Assembly: GCA_025059415.1 (NCBI GenBank) | Contig: JANXDQ010000032.1 | Location: forward strand, 1 to 12,034 | Reading direction: 5' to 3' | DNA from: Aigarchaeota archaeon | Lineage (GTDB): Archaea > Thermoproteota > Nitrososphaeria_A > Caldarchaeales > Wolframiiraptoraceae | DNA length: 12,034 nucleotides | Shown here: piece after piece, positions 6,924 through 12,034 of the stretch | How positions within the stretch are numbered: the first letter of the stretch is position 1 | Layout of the letters: each line of letters starts with the position of its first letter | Program-made: the position numbers and the translations under genes | Notes under the pieces: generated by a model | The model's database searches: none | What the model was told of the DNA's origin: nothing | Seen by the model: the letters and a program-made list of their open reading frames with translations, nothing else

Positions 6924-8471
6924 TTAGGCTTCGAGGACGTCTTCAAGTCCTTCAAAGACTTTGTCTATTTGCTCCAGCAATCTTTCATAGAATCCAGCGT
7001 ACTTCCTATACTTCTCATGAACTTCGGCTCTCGGCTCTATTCTCTTAATGGGCTTAACCCATTCGTCGATAGTCTCGGTATAGTCCTTAAATGCGCCGAC
7101 GGCGTAGCCTCCAAGGACCGCTAAAGCGAGCGCGGCATATTCCTCCCTATTCAAGAGGACGTATGGAACTCCTAGAATATCCGCCTTAATCTGGTTCCAG
7201 ATAAGGCTCTTACTCCCACCACCTATCCCCCTAATCTCCTTAATCTCGATGCCCTCCAAGAGCTCTCTCAGGATCCTGAGGTAGTGATAATATTCATAGG
7301 ATATACCCTCTAGAATTGATCGGAAGAGGTGCATGGCCGTGTGCTTCCAGGTAAATCCCATCCAAAGCCCCCTTATTTTCGGGTTATATGGGTAAGCCCT
7401 GCCGCCGAGGTGTGGTATGAAGAAGAGCCCCTCAGATCCCTCCGGGATCTTCGAGGCCCCCTCATCGAGCAACTTATATGGGTCTACTCCAGAATCCGCT
7501 GCAACTTTCTTGAAATCCTTTGCGAGCTCATCCCTGAACCACCTTAGACACAGGCCTCCGCCGTTGATATACGCGCCTATATTCCATAGTTCCGGGACAA
7601 CTGACTTCAAGTGGAGAAGGGTCTTAAACTTCGTATCTGGGACAATTTTATCGATCGAGATGTAGAACGCTGAAGCGGTTCCGGCTATGTCTATGCATAT
7701 GCCCGGTCTCGTGAGGCCGGCTCCGAAGGAGCAGGCCATCGCATCTCCAGCCCCGGCCACGACTGGTATTCCTTTAACGAGTCCCAGTTTCTGGGCTTCC
7801 TCGGCGGTGATTTCTCCAACAATTTCCCACGGCTTAACTATCTTGGGGAGCTTTTCAAGTGGGAGATCAAAGGCTTGGCTCAGCTCTTCAGACCAATCCA
7901 TCTTCCTAATATCATATAGTCCGGTAAACGTGACGTATGTGTAGTCGTAGAATGCGTCATCCCCGCTTAGGCCTGCGATTCTTCCGGCGACGTATATGGA
8001 TGGGACTGTAAACTTATAGATCCTCTCGAAGACCTCAGGCCTCTCATTCTTCCACCAAAGCATCTTTGGCAAATGATCAACAGTCGGAGGAGCTCCCGTG
8101 ATACTTATCAGCAAGTCGGCATATTTCTCGGAAAGCATGTCTATGTAGTCTTTGCATCTGATATCGAGCCAGGAATCGTAGGGGATCACCGGGTTCCAAT
8201 TCTTATCTATGCCAAGGATTCCGGCCATCTGACCACTAAAAGCTATTGCGGCGACATCCCTGGGATTTATCCCGGATTTCTTAAGAATCTCCCTTACCGT
8301 ATTAACCGTCGAGCTGTGAAAGTCTCTGGGATCCTGCTCAACCCACCCAACCCTTGGATAGTAAAGCTTGGATTCTTCATATGCCGTTGCGAGCTGCCTC
8401 CCATCCTCATCGACTATGGTCGCCTTCGTCCCCGCAGTCCCAATATCTACACCTATGAAATAATGGGACAT
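6924..8471 (-). CDS. FGGY-family carbohydrate kinase (xylulokinase-like)
   Basis: A 515-residue ATP-dependent sugar kinase that aligns throughout with bacterial xylulokinase. Domain I has the phosphate loop FIGVDIGTAGTKA (6-17) and WVEQDP; the sugar-contact region shows SGQMAG (79-84) and SWLDIRC (100-106); domain II begins VVAGAGDAMACS with the catalytic base Asp243; the adenosine motif is GIGGGSKSLIWNQ (415-427). Xylulokinases usually read GQMHG where this protein reads GQMAG, so the substrate may not be D-xylulose; other ketoses or polyols are possible. ATG 8471 is supported by a TATA-like CTTTAAGA at leaderless distance. It is followed by the MDR dehydrogenase after 111 bases, and probably phosphorylates that enzyme's product. 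Family call is firm, substrate uncertain. Confidence 0.9.
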   Translation of the reverse strand: MSHYFIGVDIGTAGTKATIVDEDGRQLATAYEESKLYYPRVGWVEQDPRDFHSSTVNTVREILKKSGINPRDVAAIAFSGQMAGILGIDKNWNPVIPYDSWLDIRCKDYIDMLSEKYADLLISITGAPPTVDHLPKMLWWKNERPEVFERIYKFTVPSIYVAGRIAGLSGDDAFYDYTYVTFTGLYDIRKMDWSEELSQAFDLPLEKLPKIVKPWEIVGEITAEEAQKLGLVKGIPVVAGAGDAMACSFGAGLTRPGICIDIAGTASAFYISIDKIVPDTKFKTLLHLKSVVPELWNIGAYINGGGLCLRWFRDELAKDFKKVAADSGVDPYKLLDEGASKIPEGSEGLFFIPHLGGRAYPYNPKIRGLWMGFTWKHTAMHLFRSILEGISYEYYHYLRILRELLEGIEIKEIRGIGGGSKSLIWNQIKADILGVPYVLLNREEYAALALAVLGGYAVGAFKDYTETIDEWVKPIKRIEPRAEVHEKYRKYAGFYERLLEQIDKVFEGLEDVLEA

Positions 8472-8493
8472 GGTATCTTAGCTCAACTACACG

Positions 8494-8501
8494 CTCTTAA
8501 A
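8494..8501 (-). promoter_or_regulatory. TATA-like box of the sugar kinase gene
   Basis: Minus-strand TTTATCTTTAAGAG contains a TATA-like CTTTAAGA centred about 26 bases before ATG 8471, with no Shine-Dalgarno in the intervening bases. This is the leaderless arrangement, and shows the kinase is transcribed separately from the chaperonin gene. Confidence 0.45.
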
Positions 8502-8517
8502 GATAAATTTTTTCTCC

Positions 8518-8529
8518 ACACCGTGGTGT
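8518..8529. promoter_or_regulatory. Inverted repeat upstream of the kinase promoter
   Basis: ACACC and GGTGT flank two bases in the 63-base gap between the chaperonin stop and the kinase start, some 17 bases upstream of the kinase TATA-like box. An activator or repressor site is possible, as is a short hairpin at the chaperonin mRNA end; short enough to be chance. Confidence 0.25.
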
Positions 8530-8534
8530 TTCAT

Positions 8535-10166
8535 TTATGGGAGCTCGCCGCGATGTCTCTTAGCATACCTCCTATCAACGACGTCATCTATCATGAGTAT
8601 GCTTGAGGCAACCTCTATACAGGTTTTCAATATCTGCTCCTTTACTACCAGCGGCTCAATTATCCCAGCTTCATAGACGTTCGTCACTTTTCTCGAGAAT
8701 GCATCTATGCCGTATTCGTGTTCTCCTTGGACATGTTTGGATCTGAGCTCCGTCAGAACGTCCACAGGGCTCATCCCGGAATTTTTCGCGAGAATTCCGC
8801 TGAGATTCTCTAGGGAATTTGCAAAGGCGTGCATAGCGACCTGCTCTCTGCCAGGATACTTTAAGGATTCATTTCTGATAGCGATGGACATTGCCACTTC
8901 GGACGCCCCTCCACCTGGGACATACGAGGGCTTTTCAGCGAGGGAGGCCAAACATGTTAAGACATCATTGATAACGCGTTCTACTTCCTCCAATAATTGC
9001 GGAGCGTTTCCCCGTAGCAGGATCGAAGCCATCCTAGCACTCTTACCGCCCTCGATCGCGATAACCCTGTCCCCGCCAACGTTGCGTTCTTCGATGAGTT
9101 CGGCCCGGCCCAAGTCCTCGGGCTTTAAATCATCTATATCTGCTATCCTCCTAGCTCCCGTCGCATGGACTACCGCGTCGATATGCTCATCCTTGAGCAA
9201 GCGTCCAACGGCAATTATCCCCTTCTTTGCGAGCATATAGCCGGCTATGCTCCCTACCCTCTTCCTACAGAAGACGGCGTTTGCGCCGACGGCGATGATC
9301 CTATTAACCATCTCCTCGACGATTCTGCGCTCCTCATCCAGAAAACCCCTAATCAAGCCCGCGTCCCTAATTACGACCTCCTCCTTTATGGGCTGGAGAT
9401 GTTTGAAGGGATCTATCTTCAACGCTAGGTCTAGTACCGCCACCTTCGCGTTTTCAACCCTTCTGGGCATGGCTTTATGCGCAACTCGTCTATCCAGGAT
9501 TATGCCCCTCACCAACCCGCTTTCAAGCAGACTTTTCCCAGTTTTCTTGACGATTTGAACGAGCTTCTTATCTAGGATAATTTTATTGTCGCGTTCCTCG
9601 ACAACTAGTTGGACGGCGTCAGCAACGAGTTTCGCTAAATGATCCGCCTCAAACTCGAGTCCCCTTGAGATCAGCATCCCCTTAACGATTTTCTCCAGTA
9701 GACTTCGATCTCTATAATCGAATGGCCTCGCCAATTCGCTTAGCCTCCTCAAGGCCACCTCATAGGAGGTCCTGTAACCTTTAATTATAGAGTTCACTTG
9801 TATTCTAAATTTCATTAATCCCTCCGCCCGCCTCAAGAGGTCTTCGATGAGTAGGATCGTCGTCTTCACGCCATCCCCAACCGTGGCCTCAACGGTCTTA
9901 GCGGCCTCCTTCAAGAACTTAGCTACAGGGTGATATACGTCCATCATGTCCAGGATCTTGGCCCCATCTCTCGTGACCGCGAGCTCGCCAAACCGATCTA
10001 TGAGCAGCTTACTCGTGCCCATGGGGCCGTATGCCGGCCTCAGAAAGTCGGCCATCGTTCTTACCACTGCTACATTGGCCTCCCGAACCTTCTCCCCTCT
10101 GGACCTGAGAACGCCTTCCCTGTGAAGTAGGAGGGGGTCGCGGATTATGAAGGGGCGGTCAGACAT
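8535..10166 (-). CDS. Divergent group II chaperonin (thermosome) subunit
   Basis: A 543-residue subunit of the archaeal CCT/thermosome family, an ATP-driven cytosolic folding chamber. The order equatorial-intermediate-apical-intermediate-equatorial is intact. Visible family motifs are GPMGTSK (47-53), TRDGA with Asp67, GDG (97-99), KAMPRRVENAKVAVLD (231-246), ANAVFCRK, INDVL with Asp401, and PGGGASE (417-423). Odd features: GDGTTTA is changed to GDGVKTT, replacing two threonines that contact the nucleotide phosphates by Val100 and Lys101; VTNDGA reads VTRDGA; and the C-terminus ends RHRGELP without the GGM-rich tail common in thermosomes. It is therefore probably a specialised paralogue working beside a canonical subunit encoded elsewhere. 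An in-frame GTG lies 12 bases further upstream, but ATG 10166 has GAGG close by and fits the TATA-like box better. Confidence 0.92.
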   Translation of the reverse strand: MSDRPFIIRDPLLLHREGVLRSRGEKVREANVAVVRTMADFLRPAYGPMGTSKLLIDRFGELAVTRDGAKILDMMDVYHPVAKFLKEAAKTVEATVGDGVKTTILLIEDLLRRAEGLMKFRIQVNSIIKGYRTSYEVALRRLSELARPFDYRDRSLLEKIVKGMLISRGLEFEADHLAKLVADAVQLVVEERDNKIILDKKLVQIVKKTGKSLLESGLVRGIILDRRVAHKAMPRRVENAKVAVLDLALKIDPFKHLQPIKEEVVIRDAGLIRGFLDEERRIVEEMVNRIIAVGANAVFCRKRVGSIAGYMLAKKGIIAVGRLLKDEHIDAVVHATGARRIADIDDLKPEDLGRAELIEERNVGGDRVIAIEGGKSARMASILLRGNAPQLLEEVERVINDVLTCLASLAEKPSYVPGGGASEVAMSIAIRNESLKYPGREQVAMHAFANSLENLSGILAKNSGMSPVDVLTELRSKHVQGEHEYGIDAFSRKVTNVYEAGIIEPLVVKEQILKTCIEVASSILMIDDVVDRRYAKRHRGELP

Positions 10167-10193
10167 TTTCCTCAACACACAGCGTACCGTCTG

Positions 10194-10201
10194 AATAAAA
10201 G
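10194..10201 (-). promoter_or_regulatory. TATA-like box of the chaperonin gene
   Basis: Minus-strand TCTTTTATTCAG is centred about 31 bases before ATG 10166. From the upstream GTG at 10178 the distance would be only about 19 bases, which is short for an archaeal promoter, and this favours the ATG. Confidence 0.35.
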
Positions 10202-10270
10202 ATTTTCCAAAATTTCCATCATCTCCTCAAACCATTGTGATGCCGCTTATCAGAGGTCATGGAGCAAAAA

Positions 10271-10278
10271 CTTAAGTA
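10271..10278 (+). promoter_or_regulatory. TATA-like box of the SDR gene
   Basis: An A-rich stretch followed by CTTAAGTA is centred about 27 bases before ATG 10302 but only about 15 bases before ATG 10290. The spacing supports 10302 as start with a leaderless transcript. Confidence 0.4.
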
Positions 10279-10301
10279 AATCCAACTCGATGTCTAAGGT
10301 T

Positions 10302-11063
10302 ATGAAGCTAAGGGATAGGGTTGCGATAATAACTGGGGGAGCGAGTGGAATGGGATTTGCCATGGCCTCGAAGTTCGCTAGCGAAGGAGCTAAAGTAGCT
10401 ATCATAGACATAGCAGAAGACAAAGCGGAGGAGGCGGCTCAAAAGATAAGAAGCGAGGGAGGAGACGCATTAGCATTTCAGGGAGACGTAACGTCGCGTG
10501 GGAGGATCGAGGAAATAGTCTCGGAGGTAATTAGAAAGTTCGGGAAGATAGACATCTTGGTGAACAACGTGGGGATATATCGGGGGAAGCCATTCTGGGA
10601 GGAGTCGCTGGATATATGGGAGCTCCTCTTCAGGGTCAATGTCCTGGGGATAGTGATTCCATCGCAGGCGGTCGTTCCGCACATGATGGAGAGGAGGAGT
10701 GGAGTCATATTGAACATCTCGTCGAAGGCGGCCATAGTCGGTGAACCGGGTCACGCGGCTTATAGCGCATCAAAGGGTGCGGTCCTCTCCCTCACAAGGG
10801 CGATGGCCGTGGAGCTGGCGCCATACAACATCCGAGTGAACGCCATATGTCCGGGTCCGACCGAGACACCGCTCCTGTTCGCAACGACCACCGAGGAAGA
10901 TCGAAAGCGCATGGCGTCGAGATGCATCCTTGGAAGATTGGCAAAACCCGAAGATATAGCGAATGCGGCCCTCTACTTGGTAAGCGATGACTCAAACTAC
11001 GTCACGGGGCAGGCTTTAATCGTCGATGGCGGAATGACGATAACAGCCGTTGAGAGGTTCTAA
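10302..11063 (+). CDS. Short-chain dehydrogenase/reductase (classical SDR)
   Basis: A 253-residue NAD(P)-dependent oxidoreductase of the classical SDR class (FabG, glucose dehydrogenase and polyol dehydrogenase relatives). The cofactor motif is TGGASGMG (11-18), Asp36 at the end of strand two favours NAD, and NNVG stands at 88-91. The catalytic set is Asn113, Ser140, Tyr154 and Lys158 (YSASK), followed by the conserved NAICPGPTETP and the terminal VTGQALIVDGG. ATG 10302 is preferred because the family normally begins MKLxxKVAIITGG and the TATA-like box is at leaderless distance; ATG 10290 would add four residues. It is transcribed divergently from the chaperonin gene and stands alone. Members of this family act on many alcohols, sugars and acyl substrates, so no specific reaction is assigned; its closeness to a sugar locus makes a sugar or polyol plausible. 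Confidence 0.9.
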   Translation: MKLRDRVAIITGGASGMGFAMASKFASEGAKVAIIDIAEDKAEEAAQKIRSEGGDALAFQGDVTSRGRIEEIVSEVIRKFGKIDILVNNVGIYRGKPFWEESLDIWELLFRVNVLGIVIPSQAVVPHMMERRSGVILNISSKAAIVGEPGHAAYSASKGAVLSLTRAMAVELAPYNIRVNAICPGPTETPLLFATTTEEDRKRMASRCILGRLAKPEDIANAALYLVSDDSNYVTGQALIVDGGMTITAVERF

Positions 11064-11130
11064 GACATCCGAGAATACCCCAAATCTCCCAGAACCCATC
11101 CACGGAAACACCATTTGGAGCGATCTGTGA

Positions 11131-11142
11131 ATCTTTTTTCTT
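11131..11142 (+). terminator. T-rich terminator after the SDR gene
   Basis: ATCTTTTTTCTT lies about 70 bases past the SDR stop and before the promoter of the next gene; a T run of this type is the usual archaeal termination signal. Confidence 0.4.
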
Positions 11143-11151
11143 CGAGCCGGG

Positions 11152-11160
11152 TTAAAATTA
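11152..11160 (+). promoter_or_regulatory. TATA-like box of the GPN-loop GTPase gene
   Basis: TTAAAATTA is centred about 32 bases before ATG 11188 and would place the transcript start a few bases before the start codon. A second AT block at 11171-11180 (AATTATTTAA) is too close to serve this start. Confidence 0.35.
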
Positions 11161-11187
11161 TCGGTTTCACAATTATTTAACAGGAAA

Positions 11188-11958
11188 ATGCGTTCAGTCG
11201 TGAACGTGGTGATGATTGGGCCCGCGGGCTGTGGAAAAACATCCCTAGTGGCATCCTTTGGGGAATGGCTCAAGATGGAGCTCGGGGAAGAGGCGGTTTA
11301 CATAAACCTCGACCCGGGGGCTCTAAGCCTCCCATATGTCCCATACTATGATGTCAGATCACTCGTTAAGGTCAGCGACCTCATGGAGCTTGAGAATTTG
11401 GGGCCGAATGGCGCGATGATAAGGGCCGCGGAGATAATTGAGGAGAAGCTTGATGAGATCATTGGGGAGATTGGGATCCTAGATAAAGGATCTGGATTTA
11501 GGTTGATTGATACGCCGGGCCAGATGGAGCTGTTTCTCTTCAGGGATATGGGTCCTAGAATTGTTGGCGCGCTTTCAAGCTACTCCATGACCGCGGCGGT
11601 CTACATAATGGATCCTCTCTTAGCATCAAGCTCATCTGGATTGGCGATAGGCCTCTCAATGTCCATGATCACCAGGCTCAGGCTCCAAGTCCCGGTGGTG
11701 ACCGTGATAAACAAGTCAGATCTAGAAATAGCGGATGAAGTGAGCATTTTCCTCGCCGACGAATCAAAACTCATCGACAGAATAGAGGCCGAGGAACGCG
11801 GTCTAATGGCAGATCTCTCAATAAAATTCTTGGACTTCATCAAAGATCTATCAAAGGCGATGAGGGTAATAAAGGTCTCAGCCAAGACAGGATCAGGAAT
11901 GGCGGACCTCTACAACATCATAAACGACGCACTCTGCGAATGCGGAGACCTAACCTAA
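11188..11958 (+). CDS. GPN-loop GTPase (archaeal homologue of eukaryotic GPN1-3/XAB1)
   Basis: A 256-residue P-loop GTPase of the GPN family, cytosolic and usually a homodimer in archaea. The G1 loop is GPAGCGKTS (11-19), the defining Gly-Pro-Asn insertion is in LGPNGAM (GPN at 72-74), G3 is DTPGQ (108-112), G4 is NKSD (175-178) and G5 is SAKTG (231-235). The length is typical. The eukaryotic relatives take part in assembly and nuclear import of RNA polymerase II; the archaeal role is not settled. The start is the first Met, immediately before the first strand, with AGG a few bases upstream and a TATA-like box at roughly leaderless distance. It appears to be a separate housekeeping transcription unit unrelated to the sugar genes. 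Confidence 0.93.
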   Translation: MRSVVNVVMIGPAGCGKTSLVASFGEWLKMELGEEAVYINLDPGALSLPYVPYYDVRSLVKVSDLMELENLGPNGAMIRAAEIIEEKLDEIIGEIGILDKGSGFRLIDTPGQMELFLFRDMGPRIVGALSSYSMTAAVYIMDPLLASSSSGLAIGLSMSMITRLRLQVPVVTVINKSDLEIADEVSIFLADESKLIDRIEAEERGLMADLSIKFLDFIKDLSKAMRVIKVSAKTGSGMADLYNIINDALCECGDLT

Positions 11959-11959
11959 A

Positions 11960-12034
11960 ATGCGGAGCATCGCCGAAACACGCCACAACATCCTATGTAG
12001 CTTAACTCGCCCAGGCTTTTTCGAAGATGGAAAT
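11960..12034 (+). CDS. Possible start of another gene, cut by the window edge
   Basis: An ATG one base after the GPN stop opens a frame that stays free of stops for all 25 codons to the right edge (begins MRSIAETRHNIL). No Shine-Dalgarno fits and nothing is recognised. Two minus-strand frames are also open here, so this may instead be the 3' end of a convergent gene or plain spacer. Confidence 0.15.
   Translation, partial: MRSIAETRHNILCSLTRPGFFEDGN

Noticed and set aside
8073..8606. 177-codon plus-strand frame opposite the kinase and chaperonin genes
   Set aside because: It is antisense to two well-supported genes and shows no recognisable domain; the same holds for the plus-strand frame at 8707-9240 opposite the chaperonin.
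11959..12034. 5S-like string on the minus strand (CCATCTTCGAA followed by GAGTTAAGC)
   Set aside because: It resembles the 5S loop C region, but the conserved GAACCCGGAAGUUAAGC spacing is broken by about a dozen extra bases and the helices expected after it are absent.

Overview
The window looks like chromosomal DNA of a thermophilic archaeon, most likely of the crenarchaeal/TACK side. Support comes from an archaeal-type 23S rRNA interrupted by an intron with a LAGLIDADG homing endonuclease, a group II chaperonin (thermosome) gene, a GPN-loop GTPase, a tungsten-type aldehyde:ferredoxin oxidoreductase, a cupin-type phosphoglucose isomerase, heavy use of AGG/AGA and ATA codons, and TATA-like boxes placed for leaderless transcripts. 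I cannot name the genus or phylum from this window alone.

Layout. Positions 1-473 are the 3' part of a 23S rRNA intron carrying the C-terminal half of its homing endonuclease. Positions 474 to about 954 are the 3' end of 23S rRNA (PTC 3' side, A-loop, sarcin-ricin loop, domain VI). No 5S or tRNA follows. A short spacer (about 955-1183) holds a hairpin, a T tract and a promoter. A two-gene plus-strand operon follows: a Gfo/Idh/MocA sugar or inositol dehydrogenase (1184-2209) and a zinc-dependent MDR dehydrogenase (2216-3247). It converges on a minus-strand cluster read right to left: FGGY sugar kinase (8471-6924), a second zinc MDR polyol/sugar dehydrogenase (6812-5793), AOR-family oxidoreductase (5765-3873) and cupin phosphoglucose isomerase (3857-3273). 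Upstream of these, also on minus, is a divergent thermosome paralogue (10166-8535). On plus, divergent from it, are an SDR oxidoreductase (10302-11063) and a GPN-loop GTPase (11188-11958). The last 76 bases are unassigned.

How the genes fit together. The middle of the window reads as a carbohydrate or polyol catabolic locus: two MDR dehydrogenases and a Gfo/Idh/MocA enzyme could oxidise polyols or sugars to ketoses, the FGGY kinase would phosphorylate the ketose, the cupin isomerase would connect fructose-6-P and glucose-6-P, and the AOR enzyme would oxidise an aldehyde intermediate and pass electrons to ferredoxin. The exact substrate cannot be read from the sequence, and the pathway is inferred.

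First genes of transcription units tend to have a TATA-like box about 26-31 bases upstream of the start codon and no good Shine-Dalgarno (leaderless pattern), while two operon-internal genes have strong AGGTGA Shine-Dalgarno sites overlapping or next to the preceding stop codon. The observations most worth a second look are the intron sitting inside the peptidyl-transferase loop, the chaperonin with an altered GDGTT nucleotide-binding motif and no GGM tail, and the convergent catabolic locus.
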